Source: Streptomyces aureus (lineage in GTDB: Bacteria > Actinomycetota > Actinomycetes > Streptomycetales > Streptomycetaceae). From it: a DNA stretch of 64,000 nt. This document shows positions 50,260-59,461 of the stretch, piece by piece. The notes beneath the pieces were generated by a model. That model ran no database searches and had not been told where the DNA came from. It saw nothing but the letters and a program-made list of their open reading frames with translations. The stretch spans positions 124,001 through 188,000 of the forward strand of contig NZ_JNZD01000002.1 of assembly GCF_000725495.1 (NCBI RefSeq). The letters run 5' to 3'. A program made the position numbers and the translations under genes. Position 1 is the stretch's first letter, and every line of letters starts with the position of its first letter.

Positions 50260-50988
50260 TCAGCGCACCGCGGCGGGGCGGAACCGGCGGTACAGGACGG
50301 CACCGCCCAGAAGCATCGCCGCGCTCGCCGCGACCGCGGACATCGTGCCGTCGGCACCCGTGTGGGCGAGCGTCGCCACGGTCCCTGGCACCGCCCTCTC
50401 CGGCGCCGGGGCGTCCGGGGTCGCTGCGGGTGGGGTGGACGGCTTCGGGGCGGGCTTCACGGGGTGGTGCGCCCGCACCGGCCGGGTGCCCGGGGTGTTC
50501 ACCGACGTGTTCCCGACGGCCGGGTTGCCGACCCCGACCACCGACACGGAGTTGCCGCTGACGTTGACCGGGAGATCCACCGGAAGCTGCAGGCCGTTGC
50601 CCGAGAGCACTCCAGGCGAATCCTTTCCGCGGCCGTGTGCGACCGCACCGCCGTCATTGCGGCCGCCCGGCCCGCCCGTGCCGTGGTGACCGGCGGCCCC
50701 GCCGTGCGCTCCGGCACCCGTGTGCCGTCCGTCGGCACCGCCTCCGCCGCCCGTGTTGGCGCAGCGGTTGCCCACGGCGGGGTTGAGCAGCCCGGCCACG
50801 TTCACCGTGTTGCCGCACAGGTTCACCGGGACGTGCACGGGGAGCTGGACGGTGTTGCCGGAGATCAGGCCGGGCGAGCCTGCCGCCGCGCCGTCCGCCG
50901 CGGAATCGGCGTGCGCCGGCACGACCGCCGCCAGCGCGCCGGAGGCGGCCGCCGCGGCGATCAGACCATTTCGGGTCACCCGTTTCAT
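50260..50988 (-). CDS. Long chaplin with two chaplin domains and sortase signal
   Basis: A 242-residue surface protein. Signal peptide at residues 1-28 (MKRVTRNGL, cleavage around AHA-DS). Chaplin domain 1 (about 37-78: SPGLISGNTVQLPVHVPVN, GNTVNVAG, NPAVGN) has a Cys pair (LCGN, RCAN). Domain 2 (about 122-165: SPGVLSGNGLQLPVDLPVN, VSGNSVSVVG) lacks both Cys. A Pro-rich wall-spanning region precedes the sortase motif LAHTG, a hydrophobic helix and RRRF-type tail. Chaplins coat aerial hyphae with amyloid-like fibres; the long form anchors them to the wall. ATG 50988 starts the signal peptide. Confidence 0.93.
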   Translation of the reverse strand: MKRVTRNGLIAAAAASGALAAVVPAHADSAADGAAAGSPGLISGNTVQLPVHVPVNLCGNTVNVAGLLNPAVGNRCANTGGGGGADGRHTGAGAHGGAAGHHGTGGPGGRNDGGAVAHGRGKDSPGVLSGNGLQLPVDLPVNVSGNSVSVVGVGNPAVGNTSVNTPGTRPVRAHHPVKPAPKPSTPPAATPDAPAPERAVPGTVATLAHTGADGTMSAVAASAAMLLGGAVLYRRFRPAAVR

Positions 50989-51299
50989 ACGTTCACTGCC
51001 TTCCTGACAACGACGTGGACGCTCGCCCACATTGCCTAGAACGCCGGTGGACGATCCGAGTTATGGCTTATCGGCCTTTCACCCCATCGAGCGTCCCGTG
51101 TTTCGAACGGCCGCCGCACCTCCCGCGGGGGACGGTGGCGGGGTCGGGGACCGCGCCCGGGCGCGGTCCGGGGACGGGCCCTGGCGAGGCCGGGGACGGT
51201 GCCCGGGGCTGCGCCCGCCCGGAGGCGGGCCCCGGGGGCCGCGTCTATCGTGATCCGGGAGGTATCGCCGGTCCACCGCAGGCGACCCTGGAGGCAGGC
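50989..51299. other. Divergent promoter region, chaplin and S33 peptidase genes
   Basis: The chaplin-proximal half is less G+C-rich than its surroundings (GAGTTATGGCTTATCGG at about 51057-51073) and probably holds the chaplin promoter. The right half (51120-51250) is a G/C-rich repeat-like tract with several CGGGGACnG copies. No gene is supported. Confidence 0.4.
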
Positions 51300-52880
51300 A
51301 TGCTGTCCGTGCACCAACGCTTCGCGGTCGTGGGAGCCACCACCGCGACGCTGACCCTGCTGGCGGCGGCGCTGCCGGCGACGGCGTCCGCCGGCGACGG
51401 GCCGGACCTGTCCCGCTTCTACCGCCAGAAGGTCACCTGGACGGCCTGCGAGGGCGACGAGGTGCCCAAGGACCTCCAGTGCGGCAAGATCACCGTTCCC
51501 CTGGACTACGCGCGGCCCGGCGCCGCCACGCTCGACCTGGCCCTCGCCCGCTACAAGGCGACGGGCCACTCCCGGGGTTCGGTGCTGCTGAACTTCGGCG
51601 GCCCCGGCGGCGCGGGCATACCCGGGCTCGCCGCGAGCGGCAATGACTTCATGGGCCTGACGAACGGCTACGACGTGGTGACCTTCGACCCGCGCGGCGT
51701 CGGCAGGTCCTCGCCGGTCAGCTGCGGCGACGGAGCGGACGAGATCTTCGGCGCGACGGCCACGGGCACCGATGTGCAGGCGGCGCTCAAGGCGGTCAAG
51801 AAGGCCGCCGACACCTGCGCCGCTCACTCGGGCGCCGTCCTCCCCCACATCGGCACGGTGAACGCCGCCCGCGACCTGGACGTGATGCGCCAGGCCCTCG
51901 GCGACAAGAAGCTCAACTACCTCGGCTTCTCGTACGGCACCCGGCTCGGCGCGGTGTACGCGGCCCGGTTCCCCGGGAAGACGGGACGGATGGTGCTCGA
52001 CGGGGTCGACACGCTCACCGAACCCCTCACCGAGCAGGGCCTCACCGGCGCGCGGGGACAGCAGACGGCCCTCGACGACTTCATCACGTGGTGCGCCAAG
52101 AACCTGGCCTGCCCGTTCGGACAGGACGCGCGCAGCGCCGGCGAACAGGTGGTCCAGCTCGTCAAGTCCCTCGACGCGGAACCGGTGCCGTCCGACTACG
52201 GCCGGGAGTTCACCGGACAGGACCTGGTGGGGGCGATGGGCCAGGCGCTCTACAGCAAGGCGATGTGGCCCGTGCTCGAACAGGCCCTCGCCCTGCTCGT
52301 CCAGGACGGCGACCCGCACGGACTCGACCAGCTCTACGGCGGCGCCTCCCTGCCCGCGACCTCCACACCGGTGCGGCACGGGCCGAAGCACAGCGGGCTC
52401 GTCGACGCCGAGGACGTCCCCCTCGACAATCTCCCCGCCGCCCTGATGGCGATCAACTGCGCCGACGACCCCGACCGGCCGGCCGCCGGCGAGGTGGCCC
52501 GCCAGATCGCCGGGCTGCGCGCCGCCTACGAGGAGGCCTCGCCCGTCTTCGGCCGGTACCGGCTCGCCCAGGTGCTGATGTGCTACGGCCGTCCGAAGGG
52601 CACCTCCTACATACGCGACAAGGTCCGCCACGTACCCGCCTCGAAGATGCTGCTCGTCGGCACCCGGGGGGACCCGGCGACCCCCTACCGCTGGACCGAG
52701 GAGACCGCCAGGCGGCTGGGCTCCGCCGCGGTGGTGCTCGACAACAGGGGCGAGGGGCACACCGGGTACGCGTCCTCGAAGTGCGTGCACCGCAAGGTCG
52801 ACGACTTCCTGCTCTACGGGTCCCTGCCGGCCGACGGCAGCTCGTGCGGGCCGGAGAACACGGACGGTACCGACGGGTAG
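51300..52880 (+). CDS. Secreted tripeptidyl-aminopeptidase-like alpha/beta hydrolase (S33)
   Basis: A 526-residue exported protein. Signal peptide at residues 1-31 (MLSVHQRFAVVG, cleavage around ASA-GD). The alpha/beta hydrolase core has the oxyanion loop NFGGPGGAG near residue 98, nucleophile Ser in YLGFSYGTRLG (near 208), VGTRGDPATPYRW with the acid Asp, and GEGHTGYASSKC with the catalytic His. The C-terminal TAP-like domain with paired Cys matches Streptomyces tripeptidyl aminopeptidases, which trim tripeptides from secreted proteins. GGAGG is 5 nt from ATG 51300. Confidence 0.92.
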   Translation: MLSVHQRFAVVGATTATLTLLAAALPATASAGDGPDLSRFYRQKVTWTACEGDEVPKDLQCGKITVPLDYARPGAATLDLALARYKATGHSRGSVLLNFGGPGGAGIPGLAASGNDFMGLTNGYDVVTFDPRGVGRSSPVSCGDGADEIFGATATGTDVQAALKAVKKAADTCAAHSGAVLPHIGTVNAARDLDVMRQALGDKKLNYLGFSYGTRLGAVYAARFPGKTGRMVLDGVDTLTEPLTEQGLTGARGQQTALDDFITWCAKNLACPFGQDARSAGEQVVQLVKSLDAEPVPSDYGREFTGQDLVGAMGQALYSKAMWPVLEQALALLVQDGDPHGLDQLYGGASLPATSTPVRHGPKHSGLVDAEDVPLDNLPAALMAINCADDPDRPAAGEVARQIAGLRAAYEEASPVFGRYRLAQVLMCYGRPKGTSYIRDKVRHVPASKMLLVGTRGDPATPYRWTEETARRLGSAAVVLDNRGEGHTGYASSKCVHRKVDDFLLYGSLPADGSSCGPENTDGTDG

Positions 52881-52884
52881 TGGT

Positions 52885-52921
52885 GGGGCCCGCCGGATAC
52901 CGACGGAGACCGGCGGGCCCC
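52885..52921 (+). terminator. Terminator after the S33 hydrolase
   Basis: GGGGCCCGCCGG at 52885-52896 and CCGGCGGGCCCC at 52910-52921 form a perfect 12-bp stem with a 13-nt loop, just past the stop codon. Confidence 0.8.
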
Positions 52922-52979
52922 CGCGAGGCGGTCGTCCCCCGCGCACGGGCGGGTGTCCCGATCTGCGGCCTTCGCCGCC

Positions 52980-54575
52980 ATGGGTTTGACTCGTGCCGTG
53001 CGCCGGATGCTGCCCTTGCTGCTCGTCGCCCTCGGTGCCGCCGGGGCGCTGCTCCTCGTGGGCGCCGTCTCGCCGTGGTGGTGGTGCGCGGCGGCCCCGC
53101 TGCTGGCGCTGGCCGCGCTCGGGGCCCGGGACCTGACGCAGCGCTGCCACTCCGTGCTGCGGAACTATCCCCTGCTGGGCCGGCTGCGGTTCCTCATGGA
53201 GGCGGTGCGCCCTGAGCGCCGGCAGTACTTCGTGGAGAACGACGTCGACGGGCGGCCCTACGACCGGAACGTGCGCTCCCTGGTGTACCAGCGGGCCAAG
53301 GGGGCCGACGCCGAGGAGCCGTTCGGCACCGAGCGTGACGTCTACGCGGACGGCTACGAGTTCCTCCAGCCGTCGATGCGCCCGGTCGAGGCGCCCGACG
53401 AGCCGCCGGTCGTCCGGGTGGGCGGCCCCGACTGCACCCAGCCCTACGACATGTCGCTGCTCAACGTCTCCGCGATGAGCTTCGGGGCCCTGTCCTCGAA
53501 CGCGATCCTGGCGCTCAACCGGGGTGCGGCGCTGGGGGGTTTCGCGCACGACACCGGCGAGGGCGGTCTGTCGGACCACCATCTGCGCGGTGGCGGTGAT
53601 CTGATCTGGGAGATCGGCACGGGGTACTTCGGCTGCCGCACCGCCGAAGGGGACTTCGAGGAGCGGGAGTTCGCGGACAAGGCCGCGCTGCCCGAGGTCA
53701 GGTGCGTGTCCCTGAAGCTCTCCCAGGGAGCGAAGCCGGGCTTCGGCGGCGTCCTGCCCGGGGCGAAGGTGAACGCGGAGATCGCCCGGGTGCGCGGGGT
53801 GCCCGAGGGCGAGACCGTCGTGTCGCCTCCGTATCACCGTGCGTTCTCGACCCCGAGGGAGCTGGTGCGGTTCATCGCGCGGCTGCGGGAGCTGTCGGGC
53901 GGCAAGCCGACCGGCTTCAAGCTCTGTGTGGGCTCCCGGCGTCAGTTCCTGGCCGTGTGCAAGGCGATGCTCGCCGAGGGGGTGACACCCGACTTCATCG
54001 TTGTGGACGGCTCGGAGGGCGGCACGGGGGCGGCACCCCTGGAGTTCGCCGACAACATCGGCACACCGCTGACCGAGGGCCTGATCACCGTCCACAACGC
54101 GCTGGTCGGCACCGGGCTGCGGGACCGGGTGCGCATCGGCGCGAGCGGCAAGGTCGCGACCGGCTCGGACATCGTCAAACGCCTGCTCCAGGGCGCCGAC
54201 TACACCAACGCGGCCCGCGCGATGATGTTCGCCGTCGGCTGCGTCCAGGCCCAGCGGTGCCACACGAACACCTGCCCGGTCGGCGTGACCACCCAGGATC
54301 CGCGCCGGGTCCGCGCGCTGGACGTGCCCGACAAGACCGAGCGGGTACGGCGTTATCACCGGGCCACCGTCCACGGCGCGAGTCTGATCATGGCCTCCAT
54401 GGGCGTACGGCACCCGCGCGAGCTGACCCCGCACTTGTTGCTGCGGCGCGTCGGACCGACGACGGTGAGGTCGTACGCGGAGCTCTACGAGTGGCTGCCG
54501 TCCGGCGTCCTGCTCTCGGAGCCGCCCCCGTCCTGGGCCGCGGACTGGACGGCCGCGGACCCGGACTCCTTCTGA
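52980..54575 (+). CDS. FMN-binding glutamate-synthase-like membrane protein
   Basis: A protein of about 531 residues. Two hydrophobic segments in the first 65 residues (LPLLLVALGAAGALLLVGAV and an adjacent one) anchor it. The rest is the FMN/Fe-S domain of glutamate synthase: NVSAMSFGALSSNAILALN, GEGGLSDHH, KLSQGAKPGFGGVLPG, VVDGSEGGTGAAPLEF, and the 3Fe-4S Cys set CVQAQRCHTNTCPVG. No amidotransferase domain is present, so it is a stand-alone oxidoreductase of unknown substrate. The start is uncertain: ATG 52980 is used, GTG 52953 is possible, neither with a clear ribosome binding site. Confidence 0.88.
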   Translation: MGLTRAVRRMLPLLLVALGAAGALLLVGAVSPWWWCAAAPLLALAALGARDLTQRCHSVLRNYPLLGRLRFLMEAVRPERRQYFVENDVDGRPYDRNVRSLVYQRAKGADAEEPFGTERDVYADGYEFLQPSMRPVEAPDEPPVVRVGGPDCTQPYDMSLLNVSAMSFGALSSNAILALNRGAALGGFAHDTGEGGLSDHHLRGGGDLIWEIGTGYFGCRTAEGDFEEREFADKAALPEVRCVSLKLSQGAKPGFGGVLPGAKVNAEIARVRGVPEGETVVSPPYHRAFSTPRELVRFIARLRELSGGKPTGFKLCVGSRRQFLAVCKAMLAEGVTPDFIVVDGSEGGTGAAPLEFADNIGTPLTEGLITVHNALVGTGLRDRVRIGASGKVATGSDIVKRLLQGADYTNAARAMMFAVGCVQAQRCHTNTCPVGVTTQDPRRVRALDVPDKTERVRRYHRATVHGASLIMASMGVRHPRELTPHLLLRRVGPTTVRSYAELYEWLPSGVLLSEPPPSWAADWTAADPDSF

Positions 54576-54584
54576 TGGTCAGAA
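54570..54584. terminator. Palindrome shared by two convergent stop codons
   Basis: TTCTGA-TGG-TCAGAA: the left arm is the last Phe codon and TGA of the glutamate-synthase-like gene, and the right arm, read on the other strand, is the last Phe codon and TGA of arcA. The genes end 3 bp apart. The stem is too short to be a strong terminator. Confidence 0.5.
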
Positions 54585-55841
54585 GTCGACGGGGTCGCGC
54601 ACGATGGGGCAGGTCATGCAGTGGCCGCCGCCGCGTCCCCGGCCCAGTTCGGCGCCGACGATGGTGATGACCTCGACGCCGGCCTTGCGCAGCAGGGTGT
54701 TCGTCTGGGTGTTGCGGTCGTAGGTGAACACCACACCGGGCTCCAGGGCGACGGCGTTGTTGCCGCTGTCCCACTGCTGCCGCTCGGAGGCGTACACGTC
54801 GCCGCCGGTCTCGACGATCCGCAGCCCGGGCAGCCCCAGCGCCTCGGCGACGACGTCGGTGAAGGCGCGGGAGCCCTCGTCGGTGAGTTCGATCCCCGGG
54901 GCCTTGTCGCTGGGCCGCAGGGAGAACGTGTGCACCGCGTCCATGATGGCCGGGTACAGGGTGACGAGGTCACGGTCGGCGAAGGTGAAGACGGTGTCGA
55001 GGTGCATCGCGGACCGCAGCTTCGGCATACCGGCGACGACGACGTGGTGGGCCGCTCCGGCCCGGAACAGCGCGGCCGCGACCTGGCTGATGGCCTGCCG
55101 CGAGGTGCGCTCGCTCATGCCCATGAGGACGACGCCGTTGCCGACCGGCATGATGTCGCCGCCCTCGAACGTGGCCTGTCCCCACGTGAGTTCGGGATCT
55201 CCCCACCACACCGTGGAGCCGGTGAAGTCGGGGTGGAAGGAGTAGACGGCCTTCATCAGCAGCGTCTCGTCGTGCCGGGCCGGCCAGTAGAGCGGGTTGA
55301 GGGTCAGGCCTCCGTAGAGCCAGCACGTGGTGTCGCGGGTGTAGAGGGTGTTGGGCAGCGGCGGCATCAGGTACTCGCGGACGCCGGTCGACTCTCGGGC
55401 CAGCGAGAGGTAGCCGGTGCGGAACTCGTCGGGCAGGTCGGCGGTGGACAGTCCCCCGATCAGGTACTCGGCGAGGACGGCGGGTTCGAGGGTCTCCAGG
55501 AACGCCCGGGTGCCGTCGACGAGCCCGAGCCCGACCTCGTTCGCGGTGATCTTCCGCTCCAGGAGCCAGTCCCTCGCCACGGGCAGGGCCATGGTCTCCG
55601 CGAGCAGGTCGTGCAGTTCCACCACCTCGACCCCGCGACCGCGCAGTTCGTCGACGAAATCGGCGTGGTCGCGCTGGGCGTGCTCCACCCACATCACGTC
55701 GTCGAAGAGCAGGTCGTCGGCGTTGGTGGGGCTGAGCCGGCGATGGGCGAGGCCGGGTGCGCAGACCAGGACCTTGCGCAGTCGGCCGACCTCGGAGTGG
55801 ACGCCGTACGCCGGACGGCTCGTGCTGGCTTCACTGGTCAC
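54579..55841 (-). CDS. arcA: Arginine deiminase
   Basis: A 420-residue guanidino-group hydrolase that converts arginine to citrulline and ammonia. Signature segments are [57 protein letters not shown] (acidic substrate contacts), MHLDTVFTF with the catalytic His, and [14 protein letters not shown] with the nucleophile Cys. Start is GTG 55841 with AAAGG 6 nt upstream. It follows the antiporter gene by 33 bp in the same direction. Ornithine carbamoyltransferase and carbamate kinase are not nearby, so the pathway is incomplete here. Confidence 0.96.
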   Translation of the reverse strand: MTSEASTSRPAYGVHSEVGRLRKVLVCAPGLAHRRLSPTNADDLLFDDVMWVEHAQRDHADFVDELRGRGVEVVELHDLLAETMALPVARDWLLERKITANEVGLGLVDGTRAFLETLEPAVLAEYLIGGLSTADLPDEFRTGYLSLARESTGVREYLMPPLPNTLYTRDTTCWLYGGLTLNPLYWPARHDETLLMKAVYSFHPDFTGSTVWWGDPELTWGQATFEGGDIMPVGNGVVLMGMSERTSRQAISQVAAALFRAGAAHHVVVAGMPKLRSAMHLDTVFTFADRDLVTLYPAIMDAVHTFSLRPSDKAPGIELTDEGSRAFTDVVAEALGLPGLRIVETGGDVYASERQQWDSGNNAVALEPGVVFTYDRNTQTNTLLRKAGVEVITIVGAELGRGRGGGHCMTCPIVRDPVDF

Positions 55842-55874
55842 GGGGTGCCTTTCTCCAGGCCGGAGGCCGACGGG

Positions 55875-57293
55875 TCACAGACTGATCCAGCCCAGCGCCA
55901 GGGCGACGATCCCGGTGACGGCACCGGCGACCGAGACGACGAGGATGACCAGTTCGCGGGGCGAGAACGGCGTCCTGCCCTGCTCGCGGCGCGCCATCAC
56001 GAACAGCACGGTGGCGGGCGCGTAGATGATGAAGGAGACGAGGAGGTACTTCAGTCCGGCCGCGTAGATCAGGAACGCGGTGTAGACGGTGGCGAGCGCG
56101 GCGACGACGAGGTCGCCGCCGAACCGGTGCCGGGCGATCTTCAGGGCGAAGGCCGCGGCCAGCAGGAACGGGATCAGCGTGAGGGCGCTGGTCAGGTCGA
56201 GCGCGAAGTTGAAGGCGTCGCCCGAGAAGAGGGTGACGACCAGGACCGCCTGGGTCAGCACGGTGCTCAGCAGCAGCGCGGGCTCCGGCACGTCGGCGCC
56301 GGTCGTGCGGGCCAGGAAGCGGGGCATGTCCTCGTCCTTGGCCGCGACGAACAGCACCTCGGCCGCCATCAGCGTCCAGGCGAGATAGGCGCCGAGCACC
56401 GAGACGATCAGGCCGACGCTGACGAAGACCTCGCCCCAGGTGCCGACCGCGCTCTCCAGGACCCCGGCCATCGACGGCTGTCTGAGCTCGGCGATCTCGC
56501 CCATGGGCAGCAGCCCGTACGACACGATCGTGACCGAGGCGAAGATGCAGAACACGCTGAGGAAGCCGAGGATCGTGGCCCGGCCGACGTCCTCACGGCG
56601 CTTGGCGTGCCGGGAGTACACGCTCGCCCCCTCGACCCCGAGGAACACGAACACGGTCGCCAGCATGGTGCCCTTGACCTGCTCGAAGAGCGGGCCCGCG
56701 TAGGCGGCACCGGCCCAGTTGTCGGCGAACACCCGGGGGTCGAGATAGAAGAGCGCCAGGACGATGAAGACGAGGATCGGGACGATCTTGGCCACGGTGA
56801 CGATCCGGTTGATGGCCGCCGCCTCCTTCACCCCCCGCCGGACGAGGAAGAAGAAGGCCCACAGGCCGACCGAGGAGAGCACGACCGCGAGGACGGTGTC
56901 CCCGTCGCCGAGCGCGGGCGCGATGGCCCCGATCGTGGACATGATGAGCACCCAGTACGTCACGTTGCCGACGCAGGCGCTGGCCCAGTACCCGAAGGCC
57001 GAGAAGAAGCCGAGGTACTCGCCGAAGCCGGCCTTGGCGTAGGCGTAGACGCCCGCGTCGAGGTCGGGCCGGGCGATCGCCAGCCGCTGGAAGACGAAGG
57101 CGAGCATCAGCATGCCGGTGCCGGCGACGGCCCAGGCGATCAGCGCGCCGGCCACCCCCGTCTCCTGGGCGAACCGCCGCGGCAGGGAGAACACCCCGGC
57201 GCCGACCATGGAGCCCACGACCATCATCGAGAGGGTCACCAGGGTCAGCTTGGCGGCGGGTGCCGCCTCGGTTTCGGTGTCGGCCTGCGTCAT
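55875..57293 (-). CDS. Arginine:ornithine antiporter-like APC transporter (ArcD type)
   Basis: A 472-residue, roughly 12-segment transporter of the basic amino-acid/polyamine antiporter branch (ArcD, AdiC and LysP relatives). TM1 has TLSMMVVGSMVGAGVFSLP with the GSMVGAGVF substrate-backbone loop, and KAGFGEYLGFFSAFGYW follows TM2. ATG 57293 was chosen since the extension to 57386 is basic and non-homologous. Being directly upstream of arcA, it most likely exchanges arginine for ornithine or citrulline. Two tandem CCAAATGCC units lie 81-98 bp upstream. Confidence 0.9.
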   Translation of the reverse strand: MTQADTETEAAPAAKLTLVTLSMMVVGSMVGAGVFSLPRRFAQETGVAGALIAWAVAGTGMLMLAFVFQRLAIARPDLDAGVYAYAKAGFGEYLGFFSAFGYWASACVGNVTYWVLIMSTIGAIAPALGDGDTVLAVVLSSVGLWAFFFLVRRGVKEAAAINRIVTVAKIVPILVFIVLALFYLDPRVFADNWAGAAYAGPLFEQVKGTMLATVFVFLGVEGASVYSRHAKRREDVGRATILGFLSVFCIFASVTIVSYGLLPMGEIAELRQPSMAGVLESAVGTWGEVFVSVGLIVSVLGAYLAWTLMAAEVLFVAAKDEDMPRFLARTTGADVPEPALLLSTVLTQAVLVVTLFSGDAFNFALDLTSALTLIPFLLAAAFALKIARHRFGGDLVVAALATVYTAFLIYAAGLKYLLVSFIIYAPATVLFVMARREQGRTPFSPRELVILVVSVAGAVTGIVALALGWISL

Positions 57294-57373
57294 GGGCGTC
57301 CCGTGGAGAGGGCATCGTCGTGCGGGACCACGATGCGGACGACGTCGTCTGGCGACCTGAGCGACCTTAACAA

Positions 57374-57391
57374 CCAAATGCCCCAAATGCC
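57374..57391 (-). promoter_or_regulatory. Two tandem 9-bp repeats upstream of the antiporter-arcA operon
   Basis: CCAAATGCC occurs twice head-to-tail (57374-57382, 57383-57391). It sits where the operon's promoter should lie. It does not look like a standard ARG box. Confidence 0.45.
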
Positions 57392-57495
57392 CGGGAGGGG
57401 CCGCCGTCAGGGTGCTGCGTCATCGATCTCCGAGGCCGACAATCGGATCACCGGGACGGAACGCTCCGGTGAGTCGTCGGAAAGGTGCGCACCGC

Positions 57496-58509
57496 GTGAG
57501 TGAGCTGTTGGGTGTGGCGGTATTGGGTGCCGGCCACATGGGAGCCGACCATGTACGGCGCTTGGACCGGGTGGTGAGCGGCGCCAGGGTCGCGGCGGTG
57601 GCGGATCCCGACATCGATCGCGCCAAGGAAGCCGTGGCCGGTATCGACGGCGCCTCGGTCCACGCCGAGGCGGAGGCGGCGCTCGACGCACCCGGGGTGC
57701 GGGCCGTGCTGATCGCCTCCCCCGGCCCCGCGCACGAGGAGGCCCTCCTCGCGGCGTTCACCCGGGGCCTGCCGGTGCTGTGCGAGAAGCCGCTGGTGCC
57801 GGAGTCCGCCGGGGCGCTCCGGGTGATGGAGGCGGAGGTGCGGCTCGGGCGGCGGCTGGCGCAGGTCGGGTTCATGCGCCGCTACGACGCCGAGTACCTG
57901 CGACTGAAGTCCCTGCTGGACAGCGGCCGACTGGGCCGCCCGCTGATGCTGCACTGCACCCACCGCAACGTCTCCTCGCCGCCGGGCTTCACCTCGGCGA
58001 TGCTGGTCAACAGTTCCGTGTCGCACGAGATCGACGCGGCGCGCTGGCTGCTGGGGCAGGAACTCACGGCGGTGACCGTGCTGCGCCCCCGCTCGTCGTC
58101 GGCCGCACCGGAGGGCCTGATCGACCCTCAGTTCGTCCTCTTCGAGACGGCCGGCGGCGCCTTGGTCGACGTCGAGGTGTTCGTGAACTGCGGGTTCGGC
58201 TACCAGGTGGCCTGCGAGGCCGTCGGCGAGACGGGCAGCGCGCGGATCGGGGACGAGCGTTCCCTGGCGGTGACGACGGCGGGCGGCCGGCACGAGGAGG
58301 TGGCGCAGGACTACCTCGTACGCTTCGCCGACGCCTACGACCGCGAGGTGCAGGCCTGGGTGGACGCGACCCGGGCCGGCCGGGTGACCGGGCCCGGCGT
58401 CTGGGACGGCTACGCGGCCTCCGCGGTCGCCGAGGCGGGAGTCCGGGCGCTGGAGAGCGGCGGCCGGGTGGCCGTCGAACTCGCCCCGCGCCCGGACCTC
58501 TACACCTGA
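57496..58509 (+). CDS. Gfo/Idh/MocA oxidoreductase, inositol 2-dehydrogenase-like
   Basis: A 337-residue NAD(P)-dependent oxidoreductase. The Rossmann motif [17 protein letters not shown] is at residues 7-23, the catalytic Lys in [10 protein letters not shown] near 98, and the Asp/His pair in [14 protein letters not shown] near 180, the pattern of IolG. It may oxidise myo-inositol or a related cyclitol or sugar. GTG 57496 begins the domain with AAAGGT about 10 nt upstream. No other iol genes are adjacent; a TetR gene follows after a repeat-rich terminator. Confidence 0.9.
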   Translation: MSELLGVAVLGAGHMGADHVRRLDRVVSGARVAAVADPDIDRAKEAVAGIDGASVHAEAEAALDAPGVRAVLIASPGPAHEEALLAAFTRGLPVLCEKPLVPESAGALRVMEAEVRLGRRLAQVGFMRRYDAEYLRLKSLLDSGRLGRPLMLHCTHRNVSSPPGFTSAMLVNSSVSHEIDAARWLLGQELTAVTVLRPRSSSAAPEGLIDPQFVLFETAGGALVDVEVFVNCGFGYQVACEAVGETGSARIGDERSLAVTTAGGRHEEVAQDYLVRFADAYDREVQAWVDATRAGRVTGPGVWDGYAASAVAEAGVRALESGGRVAVELAPRPDLYT

Positions 58510-58570
58510 CCGGTCCGCCGTCCGGCGGCGGTCGTGCGCGTCCCGGCGGGCCGTGTCGATGCGCCGGCCC

Positions 58571-58661
58571 GGTGGGGCGGCCCGGTGGGGCGGCCCGGTG
58601 GGGCGGCCCGGTGGGGCGGCCCGGTGGGGCGGCCCGGTGGGGCGGCCCGCCTCACCGGGCC
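58571..58661. repeat. Six exact 13-bp tandem repeats ending in a terminator-like hairpin
   Basis: GGTGGGGCGGCCC is repeated six times without change (58571-58648). The last copy forms, with the following unique sequence, a 14-bp stem (58631-58644 with 58648-58661, one G-T pair, 3-nt loop). It lies 62 bp after the oxidoreductase stop and is probably its terminator, expanded by repeat slippage. Confidence 0.85.
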
Positions 58662-58675
58662 GGCGGACGCGGGTG

Positions 58676-58704
58676 TTGATTATCGGTTATCGCATTCATG
58701 ATAG
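58676..58704 (+). promoter_or_regulatory. Promoter of the TetR gene
   Basis: TTGATT (58676-58681), a 17-bp spacer and TGATAG (58699-58704) lie in an A/T-rich stretch. TTATCG is repeated as TTATCGGTTATCG (58680-58692), and TATC-N8-GATA forms an imperfect operator-like repeat over the -10. Confidence 0.5.
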
Positions 58705-58762
58705 GCTCTAACATCGTCCTAGCCCTCCACAGCCCGCCACCCCGACACGAAGAGGCGACGCC

Positions 58763-59461
58763 ATGGCCGCAGCACCGCGCAACGGGACCGGCCCGCGTGA
58801 CCGCTTCCGCGCACAGGTACGCCAGGAAGTGAAGGCGGCGGCACTGCGCCAGCTCGCCGAGGGCGGCCCGGAGGCACTGTCGCTCAACGCGATCGCCAAG
58901 CAGCTCGGCATGACCGGCCCCGCGCTCTACCGCTACTTCGCCAACCGCGACAGCCTGTTGACCGACCTCGTCGTCGACGCCTACGGGGACCTGACCTCGG
59001 CCCTCACCCGGGCCGCCGCGGACGGTCCGGCGGACCCGGCCGGCCGGCTGACCGGGCTGGTCCACGCGTACCGGGCGTGGGCCCTGGCGGAACCGCACCG
59101 CTACCGCCTGCTGTTCCGGGCGCCGCTGCAGGGCTACGACGCCCAGGCGGCCGGCCTGGTCGAGGCCGCGCAGCCCGCCATGAACGTACTCCTGGAGGCG
59201 GTGGGCGCCCTCGCCGAACCGGAGACGGGGCCGGAGACGGAGCCGGGCGGACCGGCGGAGACGGCGGCACCGTTCCAACGGTGGAAGGAACGGCACGGCA
59301 TCGAGGAGGTCTCCGAAGCGGTCGCGGCGCGCTCCACGCTGCTGTGGGCGCGGCTGCACGGTCTGGTCGCCCTGGAGATCGAGGGCAACTTCCGCTCGAT
59401 GGGCATCGACCCGTCCCCGCTCTACGAGGCCGAGACGGCCGACTTCGTACAGGCTCGCTGA
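58763..59461 (+). CDS. TetR/AcrR family regulator
   Basis: A 232-residue repressor. The helix-turn-helix is at about residues 16-63 (VRQEVKAAALRQLAEGG, LSLNAIAKQLGMTGPALYRYF). The C-terminal domain is of the TetR_C_13-like sort (HAYRAWALAEPHRYRLLFRA) with a Glu/Pro-rich insert near 155-170. GAGG lies 7 nt before ATG 58763. The A/T-rich repeat at its promoter suggests autoregulation. Neighbouring genes give no clear target. Confidence 0.93.
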   Translation: MAAAPRNGTGPRDRFRAQVRQEVKAAALRQLAEGGPEALSLNAIAKQLGMTGPALYRYFANRDSLLTDLVVDAYGDLTSALTRAAADGPADPAGRLTGLVHAYRAWALAEPHRYRLLFRAPLQGYDAQAAGLVEAAQPAMNVLLEAVGALAEPETGPETEPGGPAETAAPFQRWKERHGIEEVSEAVAARSTLLWARLHGLVALEIEGNFRSMGIDPSPLYEAETADFVQAR

